From positions 44,484 through 108,483 of the forward strand of contig JAPPNJ010000051.1 in NCBI GenBank assembly GCA_028818705.1: a DNA stretch of 64,000 nt. Direction: 5' to 3'. Below the pieces are notes generated by a model. It was not told where the DNA came from. It searched no databases and saw only the letters and a program-made list of their open reading frames with translations. The stretch is from Candidatus Poribacteria bacterium. GTDB lineage: Bacteria > Poribacteria > WGA-4E > WGA-3G. Positions 26,596 to 36,369 of the stretch are shown in pieces. Position 1 is the first letter of the stretch; each line of letters begins with the position of its first letter. Both the position numbers and the translations under genes were made by a program.

Positions 26596-27615
26596 ATGAA
26601 TTATCAACGCAAGATCCTAATCGCTTTGGCCATGCTTGGCGGCTTGCTCGTAACCGGAACCGTCGGTTACCTATTGCTCGAAAATAACAATCCGATTCGT
26701 AGATGGCAGCTACTTGACGCAATCTATATGACTGTCATTACCTTGACTACTGTTGGGTATGGCAACATGAATATGAGCGATGCCGGACGTATCTTTACGC
26801 TGTTTCTGCTCATCGGTGGGTTTGGTGTGTTCACCTATAGTGTCACCATCGCTACTGCCTTTCTAATTGAGGGACAATTACAAAGTTTTTTTAGACAACA
26901 AAAAATGGTCCGAACTGTTGACAAATTATCGAATCACTATATTATTTGTGGACTCGGCGATACCGGTGTGCATGTACTTGACGAGATGTTGAAGGCAGAA
27001 GTAGATTTCGTCGGTATTGAATTCGAGGAAGAACGGCTTATCCACCTTTCTGACACGCGAGACTTTCCATATCTTCAAGGTGATGCAACCGATGATGAAG
27101 TGCTCATACGGGCGGGTATCACGCGAGCACAGGGACTTGTCACATGCCTCAGTCGAGACCAAGATAATCTATTCGTTGTGATCTCTGCCAGGAAGCTCAA
27201 CCCGCGTTTAAAAATAGCTTCTAAGGCTGTTGAAGATAATTCCCCTGGAAAACTTGTGACTGCAGGGGCAGATGAAGTCGTGCTACCGGATCATATTGGA
27301 GGCCTCCGACTTGCGTCCAGTATACTCTATCCGCATCTCGTAGAGTTTTTAGCAAGTATCACCCAGGATCAGCAAGGCACCCATTTTGCTGAATCTATTG
27401 TTCAGCGGAATGCCCCCTTAGATGGGACTTCTCTCAAAAACGCAAATATCCAGGAACAGACTGGATTAGTCGTCCTCGCCATCCGCTATACGGACGGTGT
27501 GTTCCTTTATAATCCGCCCGGGGATAAGTTGGTTGGAGCCGGGGATGCATTGCTGGTAATAGCCAATCAGCGGCAATTACAGGCATTGCGTAAACTTACC
27601 GGAGATTTAAGTTAG
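26596..27615 (+). CDS. Two-TM potassium channel with RCK/TrkA-N and TrkA-C domains
   Basis: The 339-residue inner-membrane protein has two membrane spans (about 8-27 and 66-90) around a pore loop with the K+ selectivity filter TVGYG (52-56). An RCK/TrkA-N Rossmann domain follows (YIICGLGDTGVHVLDEML, then GDATDDEVLIRAGITRAQGL), then a TrkA-C-type domain (about 265-339). It should form a ligand-gated K+ channel resembling MthK or Kch. GAGGAG lies directly upstream of the ATG. It stands alone between the ART/HEAT gene and the ComM gene. Confidence 0.95.
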   Translation: MNYQRKILIALAMLGGLLVTGTVGYLLLENNNPIRRWQLLDAIYMTVITLTTVGYGNMNMSDAGRIFTLFLLIGGFGVFTYSVTIATAFLIEGQLQSFFRQQKMVRTVDKLSNHYIICGLGDTGVHVLDEMLKAEVDFVGIEFEEERLIHLSDTRDFPYLQGDATDDEVLIRAGITRAQGLVTCLSRDQDNLFVVISARKLNPRLKIASKAVEDNSPGKLVTAGADEVVLPDHIGGLRLASSILYPHLVEFLASITQDQQGTHFAESIVQRNAPLDGTSLKNANIQEQTGLVVLAIRYTDGVFLYNPPGDKLVGAGDALLVIANQRQLQALRKLTGDLS

Positions 27616-27712
27616 CCTGCTCAGTTGTGTATTATAACAAACCGCAGTCTCTGACGTACTTGAACATTTTTAACTGGACATCGTAAAATCGAGACGTGTA
27701 CCTCTGAACCGC

Positions 27713-27751
27713 TGGCGAGGTTTCCAAATTATGCTACTAAAGCAGAATTTG
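27713..27751 (+). repeat. Hairpin repeat of the GGCGAGGTTTCC type
   Basis: GGCGAGGTTTCC is followed by the palindrome AAATTATGCT/AGCAGAATTT with a short loop. A near copy with a perfect stem lies at 58166-58206. The remaining bases of the gap 27616-27849 show no gene; a heptad-like GATAGCTGACAAC occurs just before the next start. Confidence 0.6.
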
Positions 27752-27849
27752 TTCCTATATGCTACTCGCTATGAAGGTTTCCGAAGCCATTCCAGCATTT
27801 ACATTAGCCGATTGCTGATAGCTGACAACTTTTGGAAGGAAATATCTGT

Positions 27850-29388
27850 ATGCTCGCAACCGTCCTAAGCAGTGCAATGCTGGGAATTGATGCTTATATC
27901 GTGAAAGTTGAAGTCGATGTAGCCGGTGGGCTTCCATCTTTTAGTACCGTCGGTTTACCAGACAGTGCTATCAAAGAGAGTAGAGACCGGGTGACTGCAG
28001 CGATCAAGAACTCTGGTTTCTATTTTCCACAGACCCGAATCACAGCAAACCTTGCACCTGCGGACATCCGAAAAGCGGGTTCGGCGTTTGATCTCCCCAT
28101 CGCAATCGGGGTCATGGCGGCTACCAATCAGATAGTCCCTACAAGGCTTGAAAATATCATAGTTTTAGGTGAACTTGCACTCGACGGGAGCATTCGTGGA
28201 ATACAAGGCGCACTTCCTATAGCTATTGCTGCAAAAGAGAATGGCATCGAAAACCTCATCCTTCCGGCTGAAAACGCCAGAGAAGCCGCAATTGTAGAAG
28301 AGGTCAACGTCTATCCAGTTGCGAGTTTAGCAGAAGCTGCTGCGTTCCTTAATTCTGAGCAAGAGATATCACCAGAACCTCCCACGCTCGGCACTGACCC
28401 ACATACCACTCACACAGAATCCCTTCTTGATTTGCTTGATGTGAAGGGACAGGAGCATGTCAAGCGTGCTATTGAGGTTGCCGCCGCCGGTGGACATAAC
28501 CTCATCATGATTGGACCCCCCGGCTCTGGTAAAACGATGATTGCAAAGCGAATTCCGTCGATTCTGCCCAGACTCTCAATGGAGGAGTCCTTAGAAACGA
28601 CGAAAATTCAGAGCATCGTTGGTATTCTCCCAAGCGATACACCCTTGGTTGTGACGCGCCCATATCGTTCACCCCATCATACCATTTCAGATGCCGGTTT
28701 GATCGGAGGTGGAAATGTACCGCGTCCGGGTGAGGTGAGCCTCGCACACAACGGTGTCCTCTTTTTAGACGAATTCCCCGAATTCCGTCGGAATGTCCTT
28801 GAGGTGATGCGGCAACCCCTTGAAGACCGACAGGTGACTATCTCCCGTGCAGCGGCATCTCTCACTTATCCGGCGAATTTTATGCTCGTTGCCGCAATGA
28901 ATCCTTGTCCTTGTGGGTTTTTTAGTGACCCGACCCGAGACTGTAAATGTTCACAGACCCAGATTCAGAACTACGTTTCGCGTATCTCCGGTCCGCTGTT
29001 GGATAGGATTGATATTCAAGTTGAGGTGCCAGCCGTGAAATACGCTGATCTTGCTGACGAAACGACTGGAGAGCCTTCGGCAATCGTGCAAGAAAGAGTA
29101 GAAGAGGCACGCCAAGCCCAGCATCAGCGTTTTGCTGGCACGAGAATACATGCTAATGCAACCATGCAACCCAGGCAAATTCGGGAATATTGCAAGGTTG
29201 ACTCCCAAGCACAAGACCTGCTCCGCGTCGCGATTAATCAATTAGGATTAAGCGCGCGTGCCTATGACCGAATTTTGAAGGTTGCACGCACTATCGCTGA
29301 CTTGGATCGGAATCCAAATATAGAGGCGGTCCATGTCTCTGAAGCCATACAATATCGGAGCCTCGACCGGAGTTTCTGGAAAGAATAA
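27850..29388 (+). CDS. comM: YifB/ComM family Mg-chelatase-like AAA+ ATPase
   Basis: This 512-residue protein has the N-terminal Lon-protease-like ChlI domain (about 1-165; [20 protein letters not shown]) and an AAA+ core. Walker A is GPPGSGKT, Walker B is LFLDEFPEF and the sensor region is NPCPCG. It ends with the Mg-chelatase C-terminal helical domain. ComM promotes branch migration during natural transformation in some bacteria, and the family is widespread. The ATG at 27850 is preceded by GGAAGGAA; an in-frame TTG lies 18 bases upstream. Length and motif set are complete, so it should be active. Confidence 0.93.
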   Translation: MLATVLSSAMLGIDAYIVKVEVDVAGGLPSFSTVGLPDSAIKESRDRVTAAIKNSGFYFPQTRITANLAPADIRKAGSAFDLPIAIGVMAATNQIVPTRLENIIVLGELALDGSIRGIQGALPIAIAAKENGIENLILPAENAREAAIVEEVNVYPVASLAEAAAFLNSEQEISPEPPTLGTDPHTTHTESLLDLLDVKGQEHVKRAIEVAAAGGHNLIMIGPPGSGKTMIAKRIPSILPRLSMEESLETTKIQSIVGILPSDTPLVVTRPYRSPHHTISDAGLIGGGNVPRPGEVSLAHNGVLFLDEFPEFRRNVLEVMRQPLEDRQVTISRAAASLTYPANFMLVAAMNPCPCGFFSDPTRDCKCSQTQIQNYVSRISGPLLDRIDIQVEVPAVKYADLADETTGEPSAIVQERVEEARQAQHQRFAGTRIHANATMQPRQIREYCKVDSQAQDLLRVAINQLGLSARAYDRILKVARTIADLDRNPNIEAVHVSEAIQYRSLDRSFWKE

Positions 29389-29557
29389 TTTTTTAACGAT
29401 TGGATGCTAACCGAGCTGTCCGTTGTCCAGATCGGATTCCTGAAGTGTTACAACTTTTCTCATTCTAACTTGAGGTTCATTCTCCTTCCTGAGAAAGGAG
29501 AGAACCAGCCGAAACCTGACAACGGAGGGTTTCGTCAGAGGCACCATAAGTAAAAAG

Positions 29558-30907
29558 ATGCAACCTAATTTTATTATCTTTCTCACGGATGACCAAGGAT
29601 ATGGCGATCTGTCGTGTATGGGCGCGACCGATTTCAAAACGCCACATCTTGATAGAATGGCGGCGGAAGGTACTCGTTTCACGGATTGGTACTCAAACTC
29701 ACCTGTCTGTTCCCCTTCACGGGCATCATTGCTAACGGGACGCTATCCTTGCCATGCCGGAGTCCGCGCAATTTTAGCAGGACATCGCACCGCCACTGGA
29801 TTACCACCGTCTGTCCCTACCCTCGCCACAGCACTCAGGGTGCGTGGTTACTACACCGCTATGTCTGGCAAATGGCATTTGGGACTCGCAGAAGGATCGA
29901 GACCAGAACACCACGGTTTCGATGACTGGTTCGGGTTTATGGCGGGGTGCATCGATTTCTTTTCCCATATCTTCTACTGGGGTATGGCACAACGCGGTAT
30001 TGATCAGACACACGACCTCTGGGAAAATGGTGAAGAAATTTACCGAAATGGTGAGTACTTCACCGAACTTATCACCGAGTATGCTATTAGATATATTCGC
30101 AAATCTGTTGAACTCGGCAAGCCTTTTTTCCTTTATGTGCCTTACAACGCACCGCACTATCCCATGCACGCGCCGCAGAAGTATGTCGATCGCTTCCCGA
30201 ATCTGCCTTGGGACAGGCAAATTATGGCAGCGATGTTGAGTGCCGTTGATGATAGTGTTGGTGAAATCTTCGCCGAGCTGGAGAGACTCGGACTCGCAGA
30301 AAATACCTTTTCCTATTTCCAGAGTGATAACGGACCTTCACGGGAAACCCGAAACTGGTTAGACGGGACACAGGATCCGTATTACGGCGGTACTGCTGGT
30401 AAATTGAAGGGACACAAGTTCAGCCTCTATGAGGGTGGTATCCGTTCACCTGGAATTATGAACTGGCCCCAGCGTATTCCTGCTGGACAAGTGATTGGTG
30501 AAATCGGGGCAGCAATGGATGTCTTCCCAACCTTCCTTGCCGCGGCGGGTGGGGATCCTTCCGAATACACACTTGATGGGTCGGATATCCTACCTGTGGT
30601 TGTGAACGGTGAATCTACACCGCATCGTGAAATCTACTGGGAGATGGGGAAACAGACCGCCGTGCGCCGCGATAACTGGAAATTAGTGCTCAACGGTCAA
30701 TTGGTAGAGGGTGCACCCTCGGAAGACGATGTACACCTCGCTAATCTCGAAATCGACATGGGTGAAACGAGGAATCTAAAAGACACACATCCCCAACTCA
30801 CCTCTGAACTGACGCAGGCGGCACAGGTGTGGCGTGAAGGTATTGAAACGCATTGGGAAACTGAATGGGTTAACCCTAATGGAACGACCGGTTATGTTAA
30901 AGGGTAG
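29558..30907 (+). CDS. Sulfatase, type I (formylglycine-dependent)
   Basis: The 449-residue arylsulfatase-type enzyme has metal ligands in FLTDDQGYGDLSCMG and the activation motif C51-S-P-S-R (SPVCSPSRASLLTGRYP). GKWHLG, NAPHYPMHAP and QSDNGPSR follow. The Cys must be converted to formylglycine, in other bacteria by FGE or anSME. No signal peptide is visible, so it may be cytosolic or the true start may differ. Family members remove sulfate from glycans or aryl esters. Five bases separate its stop from the ATG of the methyltransferase, so the two are probably cotranscribed. Confidence 0.93.
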   Translation: MQPNFIIFLTDDQGYGDLSCMGATDFKTPHLDRMAAEGTRFTDWYSNSPVCSPSRASLLTGRYPCHAGVRAILAGHRTATGLPPSVPTLATALRVRGYYTAMSGKWHLGLAEGSRPEHHGFDDWFGFMAGCIDFFSHIFYWGMAQRGIDQTHDLWENGEEIYRNGEYFTELITEYAIRYIRKSVELGKPFFLYVPYNAPHYPMHAPQKYVDRFPNLPWDRQIMAAMLSAVDDSVGEIFAELERLGLAENTFSYFQSDNGPSRETRNWLDGTQDPYYGGTAGKLKGHKFSLYEGGIRSPGIMNWPQRIPAGQVIGEIGAAMDVFPTFLAAAGGDPSEYTLDGSDILPVVVNGESTPHREIYWEMGKQTAVRRDNWKLVLNGQLVEGAPSEDDVHLANLEIDMGETRNLKDTHPQLTSELTQAAQVWREGIETHWETEWVNPNGTTGYVKG

Positions 30908-30911
30908 TAAA

Positions 30912-31655
30912 ATGCTAACTGATATTCAAGATGCTTATGGACATCTGCTTTCAGATTATCATAACGGTCGAGAAAATGTTGAAATCGTCGAGCGGGAAGA
31001 TGGTTTCATTGATGTAAGCCGGCTGGGACCTTTTAATTATTTCGCTGAATATGAAGATTGGGCTGAACACCAGAAACTTGGAATCCAAGACGCTGTAGGG
31101 CGGGTCTTAGATATTGGGTGTGGTGCAGGACGACATTGTCTCTATCTCCAAAAACAAGGACACGATGTTTTAGGAACGGACATCTCGCCGTTGGCTATCC
31201 AAACTTGTGAACATCGAGGACTCAAAAACTCACTTGTCACGCCTATCACGCAATTGAGTTCCAAAATCGGTATCTTTGATACAATTCTTATGATGGGACA
31301 CAATTTTGGACTTGTTGGAAGTTATAAAAGAGCAAGATGGCTATTGAGACGTTTCGCTGCCATGACAAACCATGCTGCAAAGATTATCGCCGAAACCCTT
31401 GACCCCTATCAAACAGAGGAGCCTTGCCATTTGGCCTATCATCAGTTTAACCGAGATCGGGGACGCATGGGTGGCCAGCTGCGACTGCGAATCCGTTACC
31501 GGCAATATACCACGCCGTGGTTTGATTACCTCTTTGTTTCAAAGCCGGAGATGGAAGACATCCTTGAGGGGACAGCGTGGCAGGTTGAACGCTATATCGG
31601 CGCAACCAATACGCCTACTTATATCGCACTTTTAACCAAACGTCTATGTTCCTAA
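30912..31655 (+). CDS. Class I SAM-dependent methyltransferase
   Basis: This 247-residue cytosolic protein has the SAM-binding motif I (GRVLDIGCGAGRHCLYLQ) and motif II (VLGTDISPLAIQTC). The following strand is FDTILMMGHNFGLVG. The substrate is unknown. The ATG at 30912 begins four bases after the sulfatase stop; an upstream in-frame ATG at 30834 would overlap the sulfatase and lacks family sequence. Its position suggests a role linked to the sulfatase, but no pathway can be named. Confidence 0.88.
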   Translation: MLTDIQDAYGHLLSDYHNGRENVEIVEREDGFIDVSRLGPFNYFAEYEDWAEHQKLGIQDAVGRVLDIGCGAGRHCLYLQKQGHDVLGTDISPLAIQTCEHRGLKNSLVTPITQLSSKIGIFDTILMMGHNFGLVGSYKRARWLLRRFAAMTNHAAKIIAETLDPYQTEEPCHLAYHQFNRDRGRMGGQLRLRIRYRQYTTPWFDYLFVSKPEMEDILEGTAWQVERYIGATNTPTYIALLTKRLCS

Positions 31656-31670
31656 AATTAGAGTTTTTGC

Positions 31671-31693
31671 GGGTGTGGTTTCCAACCTCGCCG
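31671..31693 (+). repeat. Short hairpin, GGTT-TCC-AACC type
   Basis: GGTGTGGTT and AACCTCGCC form an imperfect stem around TCC. It matches the same group as the perfect copy at 36302-36330 (stem GCGAGGTT/AACCTCGC). It fills most of the 54-base gap before the phosphoesterase gene. Confidence 0.5.
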
Positions 31694-31709
31694 AAAAAAG
31701 AGATATGCT

Positions 31710-32594
31710 ATGACACTCTTTAAATTTGCCTTTGTTACGGATACACATCTCTACCTAAACGCAACGCAGAACTTCTCAGGTGGGCTGCAACAACAAAAAA
31801 ACAGTCTCCTCCTCTATGAGAAGTTGGTTGAACAATTGAATGCCTTTGATCCTGACTTCGTGATTCATGGCGGAGATATTGTGTGTGGTGGCAACAGTTT
31901 TGGCATGTCCGCCGAAGCATACGAAGCTGCACTTGATAGCGCACAGCAGCTTGGTGGGCGTATAAATGCACCTTGTTATTACATTCCAGGTAACCACGAT
32001 CTCCATCCCGAAACCGGTGCTAAAGATTCTTATTTGGCACGCTTCGGTATCAACGGCATGGGATCAACCTGTTTTGTGCATGAAAATATTCGGTTTATCC
32101 TCTTAGATTCACAGGAGGTCCCGGAAGATTTAACCCACGGATATGTTAGCACTAACCAGTTGGCGTGGGTGGAACGAGAATTAAAGCGAGCGAGCGATTA
32201 CGATCAAGAGGTTTTTGTCTTTTCGCACCAACTCCCTTTTCCAAGTGTCGAGTTTCAAGGTATCGGTTCAAGAATCGCCAATTCTGCGGAGATTCTGGAA
32301 GTTATGACTCCTTTTGAAGAACAGATTCTGGCGTTCTTCTGTGGACATCTGCATCTTAATCGGGTTTTTAGGGATCAGGGTATGCTGTGCATCATCTCGT
32401 CTGGCATTATCTGTTACCCGATGATGTGGCGGCAGGTGCTGGTCTATCCCGATCGAGTTGATGTCCGGTGCGAAACAATAGATCTCCCCGATGTGCTTGC
32501 CGAATCAGAAGCCGTCCAACCAGATAATAATCCCTATCTATTAGGCAGAGATCGGGATTTAAACTTCAGTATCCGACGAAGGGATTTTCTTTAG
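31710..32594 (+). CDS. Calcineurin-like metallophosphoesterase
   Basis: The 294-residue enzyme has all blocks of the dimetal phosphoesterase fold: FVTDTHLYL (D-x-H), VIHGGDIVCGG (GGD), YIPGNHDLHP (GNHD), FVFSHQLPFP and FFCGHLHLNRVF (GH-x-H). Family members hydrolyse phosphomonoesters or diesters, such as cyclic nucleotides or phosphoglycolipids, so the substrate is open. No signal peptide is seen. It follows the methyltransferase with the same orientation after 54 bases. Confidence 0.93.
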   Translation: MTLFKFAFVTDTHLYLNATQNFSGGLQQQKNSLLLYEKLVEQLNAFDPDFVIHGGDIVCGGNSFGMSAEAYEAALDSAQQLGGRINAPCYYIPGNHDLHPETGAKDSYLARFGINGMGSTCFVHENIRFILLDSQEVPEDLTHGYVSTNQLAWVERELKRASDYDQEVFVFSHQLPFPSVEFQGIGSRIANSAEILEVMTPFEEQILAFFCGHLHLNRVFRDQGMLCIISSGIICYPMMWRQVLVYPDRVDVRCETIDLPDVLAESEAVQPDNNPYLLGRDRDLNFSIRRRDFL

Positions 32595-32715
32595 AGAGGT
32601 TGAAAGACCTTAGCCGCTGGGGGCAGCATCGCAACATCGGCGCGATGCGGGTTCTTGAAAAAACTGTGAATACCAAGTTGCACCTAACAGTTCCCGTCAG
32701 GGGTAGGGTAAAAGA

Positions 32716-33690
32716 ATGATTGAAGTTCAAAATGTTACAAAGAATTATGGTCTTTTCCAAGCGCTCAAGGACATCTCCTTTCAGGTAGACAAGGGACAAA
32801 TCGTCGGTTTCCTTGGTCCCAACGGGGCGGGCAAAACTACGACAATGCGAATCCTCACTTGTTTTATGCCTGCGAGTAGCGGACGCGTGACTGTCGCTGG
32901 ATATGACGTTTTCAAAGAGTCGCGGGAGGTCCGCAAACGCGTCGGTTATCTCCCCGAAAATGTCCCGCTCTATCCTGAAATGACCGTGACGAAGTACCTG
33001 AAATATATGGCAAAGATCCGGGGCGTCCCGCGTGGCAATATTAGGCATCAGTTAGATAACGCCCTTGAGTCCTGCGGACTCACGGAACGTCAGCATCAAA
33101 TCATCGGGCAGTTGTCTCGCGGTTTCCGACAACGCGTCGGCTTAGCACAAGCACTTATTCACGAACCTGATGTTTTGATTCTTGATGAACCCACTTCTGG
33201 ATTAGATCCACGCCAAATCGTCGAAATCCGAGAGTTAATCAAAACACTCGGCAAAGAACGGACGATTCTATTCAGCACTCACATTTTGCCTGAAGCCAGC
33301 CTTACGTGTGAGCGTTTGATTGTTATCAGCAGAGGCGAAATCACAGGGGATATCCGGTTAGAGAACGGACGTGCTGTATCTGAACAAGACGACGCACCTC
33401 TCAGCGATATGGAGAACTTGCAGGTCGCACCGCTCATCCTTTCCCTTGAGGTTGCAGGCGCACCCGTTGATGACGTCCTCGCTGTCCTTGAGGACATTCC
33501 AGATGTGGTTCGAGTTGAGCAGAGCACGTCTCGTACAGAGGACATCACCACCGTCAATCTTCACTATACACCGGCAGCCGACATTCGGGCGCTGGTCGCG
33601 GAAACCGTTGTCGGACACAGCTGGCAACTCCTCGGAATGCACACGACGGAGATGTCCTTGGAGGAACTGTTCCTCTCCTTAACGGTATAA
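32716..33690 (+). CDS. ABC transporter ATP-binding protein (ABC-2/GldA-like)
   Basis: The 324-residue ATPase carries Walker A (GPNGAGKTTT), the Q-loop region, a variant signature LSRGFRQRVGLAQAL (ABC-2 type) and Walker B (VLILDEPTSGLDPRQ). The switch His lies in LFSTHIL. The C-terminal 90 residues form an extension typical of exporters of the GldA/NatA group. No ABC-2 permease follows; the next gene is a cytochrome peroxidase, so its membrane partner must be elsewhere. The 121 bases before it show no gene. Confidence 0.92.
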   Translation: MIEVQNVTKNYGLFQALKDISFQVDKGQIVGFLGPNGAGKTTTMRILTCFMPASSGRVTVAGYDVFKESREVRKRVGYLPENVPLYPEMTVTKYLKYMAKIRGVPRGNIRHQLDNALESCGLTERQHQIIGQLSRGFRQRVGLAQALIHEPDVLILDEPTSGLDPRQIVEIRELIKTLGKERTILFSTHILPEASLTCERLIVISRGEITGDIRLENGRAVSEQDDAPLSDMENLQVAPLILSLEVAGAPVDDVLAVLEDIPDVVRVEQSTSRTEDITTVNLHYTPAADIRALVAETVVGHSWQLLGMHTTEMSLEELFLSLTV

Positions 33691-33741
33691 GGCACTCTTC
33701 ACGGGTGCCACCAATTCAGTTTGTGTCTTGGAATAGCAATC

Positions 33742-35013
33742 ATGCGTCTAATAGCCCTCTGGACTCTATGCAACCTCATTCTACTTTTCTTTGGCTGTGG
33801 TGAAGAGGACCTCGCAGAGATGCAATCAGAGCCAGCAGTAGAACAAGTTACAGAGACGTCCGACCTCTTTAGCGATAGCGAATGGGCGGTGGTTGAGCGT
33901 CTATCTCCACTACCTAACAAGCCCCCACCAAACCCCACAAATCGCTTCGCTGATAACCCAGATGCGGCACAATTGGGGCAGATGTTTTTCTTTGATGCCA
34001 GATTTTCAAAGAACAACACAATCTCTTGCGCGACATGCCATTCTCCGTTTCACGGATTTGCCGATGTAGAAGCGACTTCATTAGGCAATCGGCGCGGCAC
34101 GAGAAACGCTCCGACTGTGCTGAATGCTGCCTATAATGAATGGCAATTTTGGGATGGACGCGCTGATACCCTCTGGGCACAGGCATTATTTGCGCTTGAA
34201 GGCGAGGACGAGCAGGCTGGCACACGGCTTCAATACGCCCATCTGGTCCATCGGCACTATCAAGCAGATTATGAAGCTATATTCGGTACTCTCCCGAACC
34301 TCGAAGATGCCAGGCGCTTCCCACCTGATGGCAAAGCTGGAGATCCAACGTTTGATAACATGTCCGAAGCAGATCGGATTGCTATAAACACCATCTTTGC
34401 GAACATCGGGAAGGCGATTGAAGCCTATGAACGTCTGCTGATTAGCGGAAATGCCCCCTTTGATCGGTATGTCGCAGGCGATGAAGAGGCGATCACACTT
34501 GAAGCGAAACGCGGGTTGAAAGTATTCATCGGCAAGGGCGTTTGTGTACTCTGCCACGGCACACCTCATTTTAGGGATAACGATTTCCATAATCTTGGGA
34601 TACCCCAAGACAGATTGCCAGAAGATATTGGACGTTTCCAAGGCATCGCGGAACTTTTGGCAGATCCTTTTAACAGCGCAAGTATCTATAGTGATTCGAG
34701 AGCGGATGCTGCGCAGATACTGAATCTATTGGAACCGCGATTGGAACATCAAGGGGAGTTCAAAACACCGACGCTTCGGAACGTTGCCCTAACAGCACCT
34801 TACTTTCATACAGGCGAATTTCCGACACTCGCCTCCGTAATTGAGTTTAATAACGCTGGTGGCTCGACAAATGAATTTGCTGGTAGGCAGGCAGTAGCAG
34901 TCGAACCGCTCCATCTCACTGAACAAGAGAAAAAAGATCTCGTTGAGTTTTTAGAGACCTTGACAGGCGAGCCTCCCCCCGCACATTTGCTAACCAAGCC
35001 TAAACTCCCTTAA
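33742..35013 (+). CDS. Di-haem cytochrome c peroxidase/MauG family lipoprotein
   Basis: The 423-residue protein has a lipobox-like LLFFGC (C19) and two haem c sites: CATCH (ISCATCHSPFHGF) and CVLCH (GVCVLCHGTPHF). RNAPTVLNAAY, FWDGRADTLWAQA and TPTLRNVALTAPYFHTGEF are hallmark blocks of the CcpA/MauG family. Members reduce H2O2 or perform oxidative modification in the periplasm. The start at 33742 sits at the signal sequence; a further upstream start at 33721 is possible. It fits with the multihaem cytochrome gene at 37156 as part of periplasmic redox chemistry. Confidence 0.93.
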   Translation: MRLIALWTLCNLILLFFGCGEEDLAEMQSEPAVEQVTETSDLFSDSEWAVVERLSPLPNKPPPNPTNRFADNPDAAQLGQMFFFDARFSKNNTISCATCHSPFHGFADVEATSLGNRRGTRNAPTVLNAAYNEWQFWDGRADTLWAQALFALEGEDEQAGTRLQYAHLVHRHYQADYEAIFGTLPNLEDARRFPPDGKAGDPTFDNMSEADRIAINTIFANIGKAIEAYERLLISGNAPFDRYVAGDEEAITLEAKRGLKVFIGKGVCVLCHGTPHFRDNDFHNLGIPQDRLPEDIGRFQGIAELLADPFNSASIYSDSRADAAQILNLLEPRLEHQGEFKTPTLRNVALTAPYFHTGEFPTLASVIEFNNAGGSTNEFAGRQAVAVEPLHLTEQEKKDLVEFLETLTGEPPPAHLLTKPKLP

Positions 35014-35076
35014 CTTTAACCGAATCATACATGGTTTATGGTTAAGATATTGATGCAGGCATCTTGTCAGGGGCAT

Positions 35077-35210
35077 TTAGTTTTACATATTCCCTTTATA
35101 TATGTGTATATTTTCCGCTGTAGGAGCGAGCTGTGCTCGCGATATTGTCAAAAAACGTTAACTTATGTAAACGCAAACCAAAGTTAAAACCGAAAACTAA
35201 ATAGCCCTAG
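35077..35210 (+). repeat. Long dispersed intergenic repeat, copy B
   Basis: This 134-base copy carries TAGTTTTACATATTCCCTTT, a GTAGGAG hairpin (GCGAGC-TGT-GCTCGC, 35125-35140), CGATATTG, TTAACTTATGTAAAC and CCGAAAACTAAATAGCCCTA. It is in the opposite orientation to copy A and the same orientation as copy C. It lies in the 297-base gap 35014-35310, which has no gene. Confidence 0.78.
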
Positions 35211-35310
35211 CATCTCGCAAAAAAATCTTGATTTCTAAATGTGTCTATCGTATAATCATACTATGAAATCATTTGAACAAGGAGGCATCGTCGTTTAAAA
35301 AAGAATACTT

Positions 35311-36249
35311 ATGAGACTCGTTACCTTTATTAAATCGACAGATACCACATCAAAAGTTGGTGCATGGATTGCTGATGACCGAATCGTTGACCTCACCCCA
35401 ATTGCGCCAGATATGATGCAATTCTTTGAACAGAATTGTATTTCTGACGCACAAGAGCGCGTTACACAGGTTGAAAGCGGTGCGAACACATCCGATACAA
35501 TTTTCAATGTTGCCGATGTCCAATTGCTGGCACCATTTCCGCATCCAGCAAGTCTGCGGGATTTCGGTGTATTCAAAACCCACATGGATGCCGCCGCGCG
35601 CATCACTGGTAAGGAGATTTCTCCAGAGTGGTTCAAACTCCCAAACTACTACCGCGGCAGCACGAGTCCGTCCTCCATCGCTGGACACGAGGTAGTTGTT
35701 ACCTGGCCCAACTACACTCAGAAACTTGATTTTGAACTCGAGTGGGGTGTCTATATTGGCAAAATCGGGAAAAATATTCCTATAGGAGAGGCACACGAAT
35801 ATATCGCAGGCTATACCATTTACAACGATATTAGTGCCCGCGACATCCAATTCCGACACATGACAATGGCACTCGGTCCCGCTAAAGGAAAGGACTTCGA
35901 TAATAGCAACATTATGGGACCCTGTCTCGTTACACCCGATGAAATTGTCGACCCCTATAATCTCCGAATGATCGCCAGAGTCAACGGTGAGGTCTGGGCG
36001 GATGGCAATACCTCGGATATGTATTACTCATTTGAAGAAATGATTTCGTTTGTTTCGCAATCAGAGACCCTCTATCCTGGTGAGTTTTTAGGCTCTGGCA
36101 CTGTTGGAAAGGGATGCGGGTGGGAACTCGATCGCTGGATTCAACCTGGTGATGTTATTGAACTGGAGATTGAAAACATTGGTATGCTCAGAAATCAAAT
36201 CGGGGCACCCGAAGTGAACCCGGCAGAATGGACGGAAAAAGGACTTTAA
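35311..36249 (+). CDS. Fumarylacetoacetate hydrolase (FAH) family protein
   Basis: The 312-residue protein has an N-terminal small domain and the FAH catalytic domain. Metal-binding acidic residues are visible in LDFELEWGVYIGKIGKNIP and in FDNSNIMGPCLVTPDEI. The latter is preceded by YNDISARDIQFR, typical for the family. FAH enzymes hydrolyse or hydrate 2-keto-alkanoic substrates, such as 2-keto-3-deoxy sugar acids or fumarylacetoacetate. With an SDR gene 120 bases downstream, a 2-keto-3-deoxy-sugar acid pathway is plausible but inferred. Confidence 0.92.
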   Translation: MRLVTFIKSTDTTSKVGAWIADDRIVDLTPIAPDMMQFFEQNCISDAQERVTQVESGANTSDTIFNVADVQLLAPFPHPASLRDFGVFKTHMDAAARITGKEISPEWFKLPNYYRGSTSPSSIAGHEVVVTWPNYTQKLDFELEWGVYIGKIGKNIPIGEAHEYIAGYTIYNDISARDIQFRHMTMALGPAKGKDFDNSNIMGPCLVTPDEIVDPYNLRMIARVNGEVWADGNTSDMYYSFEEMISFVSQSETLYPGEFLGSGTVGKGCGWELDRWIQPGDVIELEIENIGMLRNQIGAPEVNPAEWTEKGL

Positions 36250-36259
36250 CTATAATGTG

Positions 36260-36330
36260 GTAGGCGAAGTTTCTAACCTCACCGATTTCTTATTACAAGG
36301 GGTAGGCGAGGTTTCTTAACCTCGCTGCTA
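36260..36330 (+). repeat. Two GTAGGCGA hairpins in tandem
   Basis: The first copy (36260-36285) reads GTAGGCGAAGTTTCT and AACCTCACCGA with an imperfect stem. The second (36302-36330) has the perfect stem GCGAGGTT-TCTT-AACCTCGC. They show the same GTAGG foot as the hairpins at 37121, 39139, 53974, 55470 and 58119. Both lie in the 120-base gap before the SDR gene. Confidence 0.7.
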
Positions 36331-36369
36331 CTATAAATAGCCCTAATCAACTGGTAAGAAAACAAAATA